Below are positions 47,577 to 57,257 of a DNA stretch of 64,000 nt, piece after piece. The stretch comes from Sipunculus nudus (Eukaryota > Annelida > Sipuncula > Golfingiida > Sipunculidae). The stretch's first letter is position 1, and each line of letters starts with the position of its first letter. The notes under the pieces are model-generated. The model searched no databases. It saw nothing but the letters and a program-made list of their open reading frames with translations, and was not told where the DNA came from. The translations under genes were made by a program, and so were the position numbers. The stretch spans positions 81,266,556-81,330,555 of the forward strand of contig CM049310.1 in assembly GCA_026874595.1 (NCBI GenBank), given 5' to 3'.

Positions 47577-49763
47577 ATGCTGACTGCCGCCAGATTCCAG
47601 AACCTAGGATTATTTCGTGGAAGTTTTGAACTTCCCTACAAGATAGAACAGGGAAAAGTCAACCTCCCACCGCGGGGGATCCTAGGTGTGCACGTTGGTC
47701 ATAACGGCTCTGGGAAGAGCAGTACGGCTGAATTTTACCGGCGCTGTGTGTCCTCGGATATCAACTACTCTGACACCTTTATCCCTGACCCGTCTACACG
47801 AGCAGGGTGTGTCACCAAATATGCAGCGACACTCAAGAGTCTGAAAACCTTTAAAACCCTGAATGAACAGGAGGCTGCCATAATGGAAGGATTTCTAGGG
47901 TTGAACTTACAAAACCCTTCCGATGATACCATCGAAATCACTGCGGGGATTATTTATATTGAAAACAATGGGCCACGTGTAAGAATGGTCGAATGTAAAA
48001 GAGAAGAATCAGTTGTAGCTGCAGTTGAAATAACCGAGCGCAACGCCGACAACATGTACGACGCTTCTACAAAGCGGTACCTGAAGCATGTGGGTCATGT
48101 TTTGACAGATGAAGTTACTTTTAAAATAAAGGAATCAATCCTTGCTAACTCAACAAATGACCAAGACGCTCAAGATGCTAAAGCTATGTATTCCTGCTTA
48201 TTCGGAAGCAAGGGCTTGGTTTCCTTTATATTTCCACACAGAGGAATCGGACCAATGGACAGTTCAAGAAGTGTTAAGATGTCTCGAGCTGACCAAGGCC
48301 AAAATTACAGAGACTCTGTAGGACGAGCTGAAACTCTCGTGGCTCTAATCAGACAAGTCAGGCACGAAGGACTGGAAGAGAATTTGAAGCAAAACTTTCA
48401 CGATGTAACTGGAACGGATGCGTATGAATTCAACTTAAACCCCGAAGAAGACCGTCTTGTCATTTATGACAAACACACGGGGAGCGTTATAGACTTGCTC
48501 AAGTCACCCGAGGGCATATACGAAGCTTTCCTGTCATGCGTGGTGATAACCAATGCAAAAGAGTACACAACGATATTCTTTGATGAACCAAATCGTTGCA
48601 TGCATCCTGTCATGGTGAAAAAATTGAATCACCTTTTTGCAAAAACAGTCCATGAAAAACCGATAAGTATAATCATCAGCACGCATGCGCCAGAATTCGT
48701 CTCCCCGGAAACGTGGCACAATATATATTTTTTTCGCCGAACGTCCCCTGGAGAAGTTGAAAATCCCAACGTCCAACTTACATGCAAGCGAGTTGAGGTA
48801 GAGGGAATGAAGAGAATAAACCAATTCACGCAACCCCATTTAAGACAGATTTTATTTGCAAGGAAGGTTTTAATTGTTGAGGGCAAGACGGATGAAATCC
48901 TCGTCAATCAGCTCCTAAGGGAGAGGCAGATAAGGACAAACTGCTTCACACTATCTGACATTGAGGTCGTCAACACTGACGGTTGCGGCCTGACAAAATC
49001 TGTGGATCACCTTCTTTGCCAACTTGAAATTCCATACAGAATACTTCTCGACACGGATAAATCCCATGTTTTACTAGTTTCGGTTGTTGAGAAAGAGCTA
49101 TTGGCCACCGATGGGGATGTAAGAAATAGTTTATCAGAATTATTGGCCAACCTTAAGAAAGATAATAAAGCATTCAAAAATACGTGTAAACTTATCAGAC
49201 AACTTTTCAATTATTCCAAACTGGGAACAGAAAATCGCATCGAGTTCCAACATCAGTATTGCAATTCGGTTAAAAGTATGAAAGACAAAATACGAAAAGT
49301 TATCGTTACTCCTTTAGAAGCCCTTCAGGCTAAAATAGCACCGGAGAGTGGATTGAGTCAAATTATAAAAACATTCAGAGAGTTTGAGAAACTGCCTTGG
49401 CCACCATACACTTGCAAGATTGAGGATATCTCATTTCTTTTTGAAGCAGAGCGACTGCTGTCAATAGATTCATCACGGGATAGCCCGGCAGAAAACCAGC
49501 CTGACGATACTTTTCGTTGGAGATGTGGCAACCTCGAGGATGTGGTCACGTGTTCTCTGAGAAGAGTCGTCCAACGCACCAAGAAACCAGTGATACAGAA
49601 AGAAGACGCGTGTGTGTGGTACTGTGCCAAGGACTCTCCGGGCGCTGTGGACGAATTTTCTTTGGAAACTTTAGAAACTATCACTAAGTTGCTGATAGAT
49701 GACAAAGAAAACAAGGATATTGACGACTTCATGGTATATATCCAAGAATTTGCTGATGCATAG
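47577..49763 (+). CDS. OLD/GajA-like protein: ABC-type ATPase fused to TOPRIM nuclease domain
   Basis: An uninterrupted 728-codon frame from ATG 47,577 to TAG 49,761-49,763. The start is the first ATG and fits the usual beginning of the fold, with the P-loop 40 residues in. Seen motifs: Walker A GHNGSGKSS (41-49); a signature-like SPEGIYEAF (310-318); Walker B TIFFDEP (332-338); H-switch STHAPEF (368-374); TOPRIM LIVEGKTDE (432-440, metal-binding Glu435); NTDG (466-469); LLDTDKS (490-496, DxD). In prokaryotes this order is that of OLD-family nucleases and Gabija GajA, which couple ATP binding to DNA cleavage. About 230 residues after DxD are unassigned. No signal peptide or membrane segment is evident, so a nuclear or cytosolic place is inferred. 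No intron and no UvrD-like helicase neighbour are seen. Intactness amid decayed DNA suggests selection. Function in this host is unknown. Confidence 0.88.
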   Translation: MLTAARFQNLGLFRGSFELPYKIEQGKVNLPPRGILGVHVGHNGSGKSSTAEFYRRCVSSDINYSDTFIPDPSTRAGCVTKYAATLKSLKTFKTLNEQEAAIMEGFLGLNLQNPSDDTIEITAGIIYIENNGPRVRMVECKREESVVAAVEITERNADNMYDASTKRYLKHVGHVLTDEVTFKIKESILANSTNDQDAQDAKAMYSCLFGSKGLVSFIFPHRGIGPMDSSRSVKMSRADQGQNYRDSVGRAETLVALIRQVRHEGLEENLKQNFHDVTGTDAYEFNLNPEEDRLVIYDKHTGSVIDLLKSPEGIYEAFLSCVVITNAKEYTTIFFDEPNRCMHPVMVKKLNHLFAKTVHEKPISIIISTHAPEFVSPETWHNIYFFRRTSPGEVENPNVQLTCKRVEVEGMKRINQFTQPHLRQILFARKVLIVEGKTDEILVNQLLRERQIRTNCFTLSDIEVVNTDGCGLTKSVDHLLCQLEIPYRILLDTDKSHVLLVSVVEKELLATDGDVRNSLSELLANLKKDNKAFKNTCKLIRQLFNYSKLGTENRIEFQHQYCNSVKSMKDKIRKVIVTPLEALQAKIAPESGLSQIIKTFREFEKLPWPPYTCKIEDISFLFEAERLLSIDSSRDSPAENQPDDTFRWRCGNLEDVVTCSLRRVVQRTKKPVIQKEDACVWYCAKDSPGAVDEFSLETLETITKLLIDDKENKDIDDFMVYIQEFADA

Positions 49764-49802
49764 TAACCAGTTTTTGTTCAGAAATATACAAACATTTTCT
49801 GG

Positions 49803-49859
<57 letters not shown>

Positions 49860-50300
49860 TTTCATTTATAAAAAAAGGCTAATGCCCGAAACCGGTGCAC
49901 TTAGTGACTCTTTAATTAGTGAACTATGCAAATTTAATGATCATTTTGATGTCAGCCTTTTCGGGGTGACTCGTTTCAGTATATACCATTGTTCTTGAGC
50001 AAATGGCGCATACAATCGATTAGTGGCTTATTTATTAAGCGAGTAAACGAGCTGATAGTGTATATGAAACATAATAGCTATATCTCCTCACTTTTATGAT
50101 TTTCCAAAAAAATGAAGTGCCAAGCAACTCAACCTTTCCTACAGAAATAGACGAAATGAGTATATAATCTAACTGTCAACTAGTAGCGCTTATTATTTAT
50201 TAAGAGTTGATGTTATGTTATGTCAATGTTTAATTTTTTTTTGGTGTGTTTTGTTGAATATATTTCTAGTTGATGAGAGCATATAGATCTCTTGTGAGAA
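49764..50300 (+). other. Proximal 3' flank of the nuclease gene, present only in unit 4
   Basis: This non-coding stretch between the stop and the point where homology with units 1-3 resumes (50,301) contains an AT microsatellite at 49,808-49,858. The open frame running through that microsatellite (49,699-49,998) is spurious. CTTGTGAGAA near 50,291-50,300 resembles a splice donor. Confidence 0.6.
49808..49858. repeat. (AT)n microsatellite downstream of the nuclease gene
   Basis: About 25 perfect AT dinucleotides lie 45 bases after the stop codon, probably within the 3' UTR. Confidence 0.95.
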
Positions 50301-50946
50301 TCTACAAAATATATAGACCATTTATCAATACCGTCTTTTAAGGGAGTACTGTTTCTTCAATTACCGTTCTACCTTTTTCTCGATCACGACAGCACATAAA
50401 ATGTTTTACTTAGTTGTTATTGTGTATTTATATTGTACTTTTTTCTTTTATTTTATTCATGCTACTTTATCTTTTTTGGACATGAATCCAAAATGTGTGC
50501 CAAATGTTTTGTGATATTGCTTTTGTTTATCTTAAATGATTCTTATATGCCATGTGCGACCGTGTTTATTATTCAATAAAGATATATCTGTACAACAAGT
50601 TTTTGTTCATTTGATCAACAGTCAGCTAAGGTAGTTAATCGATCTTTGACCTAAAATGTTAATATTGTTTGATTGGCGTGGTTTTGCTCCGCCTTTAGAG
50701 GGATTTATAAGGCCCAGTGTTTACCTATAGTTATAGGTGGTTGGAGATATTTCTAGGCCTGGTGCATGCCTATCAATTGATATTTGATGTTTTGAAGAAT
50801 TCTGAAAATTGTCCGGATGGATTTCCTAGCATGTGATAACATGATATTATTTTTACTTTTATTAACCGGGTTGGAAATGTATACCTGAATGTATTCATGT
50901 GCGATGATTAGGGGATTCGAAAAACGTGTTTAAATGTCCGAGCACC
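50301..50946 (+). repeat. Unit 4 tail, part after the nuclease gene
   Basis: Homology with unit 1 (11,713-12,330) resumes at TCTACAAAATAT and continues through a TACTGTTTCTTCA block and the GTGGTTTTGCTCCGCCTTTA block. It likely includes the distal 3' UTR of the gene. Confidence 0.7.
50575..50580 (+). promoter_or_regulatory. AATAAA polyadenylation signal candidate
   Basis: CAATAAAGATATAT lies about 0.8 kb after the nuclease stop. Unit 3 keeps AATAAA at the same place, while units 1 and 2 read GATAAA. It is the first good signal I noticed downstream of the gene. Confidence 0.4.
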
Positions 50947-51512
50947 TATAGTCCATCCCAGTACCCGTGTCCGCATGTTTTTCCGGGATAATTTTTTAAT
51001 TTTTTTTGTCCAAAGGTTGCAGGAGCTATTCCGCCGACTACCTGCGTAAAAAGTGATGCCTTGCCTTGCTTTGATTTTGTATGAGACAAATAATCCAAAA
51101 TATGACAAAACAAGCTACAGCGTTTACGACCTATTCCTTGCCTGAGAACTGATAATAAACAAGCCAGTCAAACTTATGACGTCAGTCAATTATAGGTGAC
51201 GCGCGACCGATCACTGGGACGTCTTTGTGACGTCACTGTTGTCTGACAAACACCAAACGCAGCCATAGACATGGAAAGTGTAACATGGAGGAATGTACTG
51301 TCCAGCAGTGCCGGGAAGACGCCCTCCACGGTATTTCAGCATAAATAACGCAAAAGAGTTGCAAAGTAAATACGTTTTACATGATAAATAACTACTTTAC
51401 AAAAAATCGGTTGAATATCTGTATATCTACTTTAGGCCATGGGCCATTTTTAAAGAATATACTTAAAATAATTATCGCAAACATGCGGACAGGGGTTTTG
51501 GGACGGACTATA
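50947..51512. mobile_element. 566-bp TIR element (MITE-like) in unit 4
   Basis: The left end TATAGTCCATCCCAGTACCC and the right end, read inward, TATAGTCCGTCCCAAAACCC are inverted repeats that extend on through GTCCGCATGTTT. Units 1-3 have no such sequence at the matching place (after GTGTTTAAATGT). A TA target duplication, as in Tc1/mariner-type elements, fits the ends. No transposase frame exists, so it is non-autonomous. Family assignment is open. Confidence 0.8.
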
Positions 51513-51790
51513 ATACATCTTTTTCATACAAAATATTGGTTGAACGGTTATAGCGATGAGAAAATAAAACAAGTTTTGTTTCTTTCTCACAAATATCTAA
51601 GGGGTTTAAGCCGATTTACGATGCCGCCTAAACATGTTGCATTTATAGGATGTGACGTGCATACTGTGAGCTATAGGTGTGCCAATGATCAAACCGATGT
51701 GCCGCACTGAACAGAACCGGGTTCACAATGCACCGGGGTTTCTACGTGCATAGAAGGCGTAAGCAAAACGATAGCTATAATGATTTAATA
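51513..51790 (+). repeat. Last recognisable piece of unit 4
   Basis: Matches unit 1 near 12,370-12,660 with blocks such as GTTATAGCGATGAG and CACAATGCACCGGG. It is strongly diverged and has no gene. Confidence 0.55.
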
Positions 51791-52500
51791 GGATTCAATA
51801 TTATTAAGCCCTGTCATATACTGATTCCGATAGCCATACAGTAAGAATTTCTGCAATATAAGCCTCAGACTATACACCACCCAATACCCTTGAAACCAGT
51901 GTCAACAGGCGTTTATCACCCCGTGCCAGCAGTCACTAATCAGAGCCGGGCCCGTTTAAACATAATATAACAAAATTCTAGCTGTCAATCACTCGAGTCA
52001 CCGAGGCTATCAGTGAGGTCAGCAAGTGCGCATGTTCGACTGTTCTTCTCGTCCCTACTAAACTTGCTGACATGCCTCTGGTAAAAAAGTCAGTAAAAGT
52101 TTAAAAATGATGATCCAAGTTTAATTTTAGTTGCTATCATAACCATGAAACACATACTTATTAGCGTAAAAATGGTTATGATCCTGTGTTTTGTTGTTTG
52201 GCAGTAACAGGCAGTCAAAGAAGATGCTACGGATCGGTTGAGATATTTTTGAAGTCATTTACTTTTTTATTACCGTACAATAGGGCCCGGGACTATAAAA
52301 CAACGAAAAACTAATGGGCCCTTACGCTGTACGTTGATTACTGACACCTTTCAGGGAAACAGTACATATACACGTAGTGACGTCATTGACCTCTATGACG
52401 TCACGACTCGCACACAAAATATAGCCATATGGTGGGAGCCAGTTTAACTCTTTCCTACACCAAATTACCCAACCTATAAACACTACCCCCTCCAAGAATT
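51791..52500. other. Unassigned intergenic stretch
   Basis: No repeat of the array and no coding frame is recognised. A TGACGTCA-like region near 52,375-52,405 has two GACGTCA words. A short inverted pair, CGTACAATAGGGCCC and GGGCCCTTACGCTGTACG, lies at about 52,275-52,335 and can form a hairpin. Confidence 0.4.
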
Positions 52501-52504
52501 CTAA

Positions 52505-52950
52505 GTAAAGGAACCAAGGACAAAGTGCCCTGTCTGGACACTATCCATTGTCCAAGGTTCAAAAACATAAAATAATTAAAATTTAAAATGGATATAGGAT
52601 GAGTTACCTGCTGGCTCGGTCAGGTCCTGGGAAACCATCACTTACTATATCCGAATAAACAAAAAAATAAAAAAAGAACAAAGGTCAAAGTGCCCTGGAC
52701 ACTATCCATTGTCCAAGGTTCAAATAAACATAAAAATAATTAAATAATTAAAATGGATATAGGATGAGTTACCTGCCGGCTCGGTCGGGTCGCGGGAAAC
52801 CATCACTTATCCGAATAAACCAAAATAAAATAACCCCCCCCCCAACCAAAATAAAATAATTAGATTAATTGGAGGTATGATGAGATGCCTACAGGCTCGG
52901 CGTGGCCGTGGGGAAGCATCTTCCACGGCATCCGAATATGCCAAAAAGAA
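52505..52950. repeat. 167-bp tandem repeat (two full copies and a diverged third)
   Basis: Copies start at about 52,505 and 52,673 with shared ACACTATCCATTGTCCAAGG and a GC-rich core preceded by GGATATAGGATGAG. A third, partial copy (52,850-52,950) keeps only the core and A-rich arms. A fourth, at 62,769-62,905, lies beyond the gypsy element, so the element inserted into this repeat. The core is the only GC-rich part. Confidence 0.8.
52590..52652. ncRNA. Structured core of the 167-bp repeat, candidate RNA motif
   Basis: GGATATAG (52,590-52,597) pairs perfectly with CTATATCC (52,645-52,652). Inside, GATG and CATC (52,598-52,601 and 52,636-52,639) can pair and are kept in all four copies. In copies two and three CCTGC/GCGGG and CCTAC/GTGGG show a compensatory change in an inner stem. 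The GATGAG...GAAAC layout recalls hammerhead ribozymes, but the CUGANGA box is incomplete and stem III is missing, so I only call it a structured repeat. Confidence 0.3.
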
Positions 52951-52968
52951 ACAAAATAAAATTAAAAG

Positions 52969-54512
52969 TGTTATAAAATGTATGAATTATATGTCATTGG
53001 GATAGCAGGGACATTAACTGGAATCTGTGGGAAGAGCTTGATGTCAGTAGAAGTAATATGAGTAAATATTAAGTATTATTTGTAGTTATAGCAGTTATCT
53101 AGGAGTAGGGAGGAATTTATGAGTATGTAACCTGACAGGCCATTTATATTGTAATTTGTATGTGTATTTTTAATATTTTTATAATAGTAATTAATAGAAC
53201 GTCCTCACATGTACTGTAACGGTGAGCGATAACCGGTGATGAACGTCAGAAGTAGGCTTTACAGTAACTTTATTTGTCTTACCTTCGCAGCATGTTAGCT
53301 GTACGATTAGAATGTATTAATATTCCATGGATATTGTGCATTTTAACAGTCTGATTGGCTGCTGACCGCGTTATTCAGGGAACGATCCGCACAGTATTAC
53401 TAAAAAATCACATTCTTAACTAAATATTTGCTAATTTTATATATTATAATTTTCCTTGTTAGAAATACCATATTTCGATAGCTATTAGAGGTGACGATGG
53501 TGTCTATACGGCCTGTCAGCGGTATGTTATTATAGGGACTATATGGGCTAAAAAGTACATATAAAAGACGGCGGCACTTTTAAAATCATTCTGGTCCGTC
53601 TTTCCTTGACCTACGGTCATTCCAAACCAGACAGCCAACTACAACCGTCAAAATGTAGATATTGGCTTTACCAATACATATTTTCTTTAGCTAATAATAT
53701 CAACATTTAGTATTTTATTTTAGTAAACTGTATAATTTACTCAGTAAAGTGACAGGCTGAAAGGGGCTTGGCCATCGGCCGCGATCAGCTGATCGCGGTT
53801 CATTTGTAAACAATGTGGGCCACGCATCGGTCCACAAAGCCTGGCTGCGGGCCACCGTAATTTAATTAAGTACCCACAGCGGAAAAAGTCTTTTCCATAT
53901 AGTAATTTATAGGGTTTTATGTCTCACCACAGTCAAACCTTAAAAAGGCATAAAATCATGTGTATTTTAACTTATAATTATTTATAAAGCCTGTGGAACG
54001 TTTTGTGCACAGGGTGTGGACACTTTGTCCACATGGTGTGGACATTTGTCCACAGGGGTAGACATTTGTCCACAGAGTTTTTTTTATAGGGGTTGAGTGG
54101 CTGGAATGATTAATAGTGTTATATGCCTAGGGTTTTTAGCATTCGTATCCTTGTATTAAACTACCTTGTAAGGAGTTATTGCACACTGTAAATATAGACT
54201 CACTCTTGAGTCCCATGTAGCATATTTGTGCACAATCTGTTAACCGATATAAATATGTTATTTAGAAGAACTTTAAAACTTACTGAATTCTCTTTTCTTT
54301 CACTTGGAGTGTTCAATGTGTGATAAGCATGAGTGAATGAAATTTCCCCACACAGCTTTATAAACCATTCTACTCAAAACACTTTGACAACAAATTTATT
54401 ATTCCCATTTAAAATTATTATTGATTTAAAAAGTAGAACGTTATCCCCTTACATTATCCCCTATAAATGTAACAGCAGTATGGCCCTATTTGAAACTAGG
54501 GTTTCCGCGACA
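52969..54512 (+). repeat. 5' LTR of the gypsy element (1,544 bp)
   Basis: It aligns with 61,217-62,751. A TATAAAAG box at 53,560-53,567 is the probable promoter. A run of TGTGGACA/TGTCCACA half-palindromes lies at 54,003-54,075, and a perfect 20-bp palindrome (CCGCGATCAGCTGATCGCGG) at 53,779-53,798. It lacks a 133-bp segment kept in the 3' LTR. Confidence 0.9.
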
Positions 54513-54514
54513 AA

Positions 54515-54532
54515 TGGTGTCAGAAGCGGGAT
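54515..54532 (+). other. Primer binding site, tRNA-Leu type
   Basis: TGGTGTCAGAAGCGGGAT begins two bases after the 5' LTR. It is complementary, with one G-U type difference, to the 3' end of animal tRNA-Leu(CAA), which ends in CCCACTTCTGACA plus CCA as I recall it. Confidence 0.8.
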
Positions 54533-54653
54533 AATTTTTATTAAAGTAGGACTGGGGAACAGTTTTATACATTTTGATAGACGAATTCATGCATTCTGCT
54601 GTTACATGTAGCTGTAGTTGTTGATCCCCTCACCTGTCCTGTTGCCTACAAAC

Positions 54654-56227
54654 ATGTCATCTGAGAGAGAGGGATACAACCTGAGACCACAGGCTAAAAT
54701 TGGGGACAATGAAGGAATAACTGGTATCGAGCCGCCCACCCAAGCGAGAGAAACAGACATTCGTGCTCTTGATGAACAAGAACCAACCGGCCAACCAGTA
54801 ACCAGTGCTATTCCCCCTGAAGAGGTTTTTGGGACACGGACAGTTCTAGGACTCGGGCGATGAGTGGGGAAGACCCTGGCCCTGTGGACCCACAGGCAGC
54901 CGGAGATATGGTGCATATACCAGCAGACCCCGGTTTTGTGGGGTATCCAGGTGTGCGAGCCGAGATGACAGCCCCTGAAAGGAACGACTCCACTAGAGAG
55001 GTCTTTGTGGATAGTAGGCTAAATACAGGGTTCGAAATTCTTCAACCTGCTATCACACCGCCCGTACCACAGATGCGCATTCAGTCACTGCTTGCTTTTT
55101 TGGAACCAAAACCAAGACTGCCCACCTTTAATGGCAAACAGGACTGGCAGTCCTTTTGGATTCAGTTTGAATTTTTGGCCCAGCAGTTTGGATTGAACGA
55201 CCAGAATCGACTTAGCTATTTGATGTCCAGTCTTCAGGAGGGTGCTTTGGCATTTGTATCGAGACATTCTTCATCCGCCAGATCGCGATTACCTGACTTG
55301 GTGGCAGCATTACAACGCTGATATGGAGACAATGTGCTACCGGAGACGCACCGTGCTTCCTTGGCTTTGATAAAGAAGGATCCCTGGGAAAATCTGCAGG
55401 AATATGCGGCCAGAGTGAGCGAAGTGATGGCCAGAGCGTACCACGAACTGGAGGACAGCCAGCTGTACACCAGTATGCTAATAGAGCATGTTGTTAGAGG
55501 GTTGCCAGACCCAAATTTAGTTTATGATGTCATGAGCAAAAAGCCAACCAGCGTGGAGGAGGTTTTAGATCTTATTGAATGGCATGAATGCTGCCGATCC
55601 TTGAAAAAGAGACCATGGGACATGAGAAAAGTGGAATCCTACGCTGAACATGATACAGATAAAAAAATGAGTAGTCAATCTCCATTCGTTACCGAAGCTC
55701 GCCTACAGGGTTTCTGCAGGGAACTGACTGACAGCATTCTGCAGCAGCTACATAATACATTCTCTCTCTCCAGTGTGGGGGAGATATCTGCTTTTAGCGA
55801 GGACTTCCCAGTGAATGGGTACCCTAAAAGTGGAAAGTCATGGGGACAGGCCCTAGGGCGTGAGCCCCTGCTCAAGAATTGTAATAAGAGTAATTTTCAG
55901 AAGTCCGGAGCCCAGGGGTGGGGTCGGCAAAGAGAGTCACGGCCAATTGTAAATGTCAGGTCTCAGGAAGACCAAAATATGGGTAACCGACCTACAGGAG
56001 GTCGAGGATTTTATTCCCGGACTCAGGGAGTTCGACCAGTGGATTTTAGACGTCAGGGAGGTCATCTTAGTCTTAGAGGACACACTCAGGTTAGTAGTTG
56101 GGTACCGAAGAGAACGTTTCAGGGAGAATGTTTGAGGTGCCATGAATATGGCCACATGGCCAAAAACTGCCCTGCTGCTGAGTGCTGCCAGACTTCTATT
56201 GACAATGGGAAGGGGGGAGGCCTTTAA
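54654..56227 (+). pseudogene. gag: gypsy gag, broken
   Basis: It starts at ATG 54,654. The frame shifts near 54,860 and is cut by a TGA at 55,322-55,324 inside a capsid motif of the RYGDN type. The capsid-like part (WQSFWIQFEFLAQQFG, then an LPDPNLVYDVM block) is followed by a CX2CX4HX4C zinc knuckle at 56,129-56,170 that would bind genomic RNA. The stop at 56,225-56,227 overlaps the pol frame, as in many gypsy elements. Confidence 0.85.
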
Positions 56228-57257
56228 ACTAGATGGAGCTGGACCCAGGGGCCCGGGTTCGGCCGAGTTTAGACTGCAACCCCAACCAGCTGACATCACT
56301 GCAAACTTAGACAGGAGAGATGGGTCCTTTCTTCTGGGCCCACCTGCAAATCCGGATCCGGATGGACCACTGGAAGCAACTGACCTCTCTGAAAAATTTG
56401 ATCAGCATAACATGAATGTTACAGGACTTCAACAGTCACACATGAGCGAACCTGAAGATAAAGAAAAAAATAATCATGCGTCGAAAGCAGTTATTGATAC
56501 TGGGGCAGAGGTAACGATCATAAATGATCGTTAAGATTATGCAGTCCAAAAGGGAATTAGTTGTTGCAGAAAGGGACCAACCTATCTCAACACAAGGTAT
56601 TTGCAAATTGGCAGATTACAGTTTAAATGGCCAGTGTACATAGCTCCAATATCAGATGACTTCCTGTTGGGCTGTTACGTATAAGCTGCCATGGACATGA
56701 CTTTTAACACCAAACAAGGCCTACTGGTTATGGGAAAAAGGGTGCCCTGTACCGTGTCCCGGCACTCTGATTTAATTGCTCAGGTGACTCTTGCCACGCC
56801 AGTGGAGCTGCCGCCCAACACAGAAGTAATTGTTCTGGGTGCAATAACCGGTCCTTTGCCATTTTCTGCAGAATAGGCCATTCTGGAACCATGCCCAGCA
56901 AGAAATCCGGATGTACTGGTAGCCCGGGTCCTGGTTGGAGTGGATAACCTAGAAATACCAGTCCGAATAGCCAATATGTCATCTGATGAGTAACAAATAG
57001 GAGAAGGTTACCAATTTGGCGAACTACACCCAACTGATGGACTTATAGAAGTGAATGAGGCAACTCAAGCTTTGAATGTCAACGACAGACATCATGTACG
57101 ACAAGTCATTCAGGGAAAGACACACGTGGAAGGGGAGATCCCCACACACCTACAAGACCTGTATGTAAGAATAACTGATACAATAGATAAACCAGTGCAT
57201 ATGGAGACCTTAGCTAATATATTAATAGAGTATCAAGATGTCTTCGCTAAAAAATAA
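56228..57257 (+). pseudogene. pol: gypsy pol part 1: aspartic protease region
   Basis: AVIDTGAEVTIIND (from 56,488) is the retropepsin active-site motif DTGA. In-frame stops follow at 56,532, near 56,682, near 56,874 and near 56,988, then the frame runs to 57,257 through a conserved protease-RT linker (ending IEYQDVFAKK). The dense stops show age. Confidence 0.85.

Larger units (their letters stand above)
41299..51790 (+). repeat. Tandem array unit 4, carries the nuclease gene
   Basis: It consists of X4 (41,340-43,860), a rearranged Y4 (43,900-46,355) and a tail split by the nuclease gene segment (47,574-50,300) and a TIR element (50,947-51,512). It lacks SINE-B, whose empty site is at about 47,093-47,108. 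It is the most diverged full unit. Homology to the tails of units 1-3 continues on both sides of the gene and ends near 51,790. Confidence 0.8.

Noticed and set aside
41299-52500. A Gabija partner helicase (GajB/UvrD-like) next to the nuclease gene
   Set aside because: No frame with helicase motifs is present on either strand within several kilobases.
52585-52655. A complete hammerhead ribozyme in the 167-bp repeat
   Set aside because: The CUGANGA box is imperfect in every copy and no stem III can be drawn; kept only as a structured-repeat finding.
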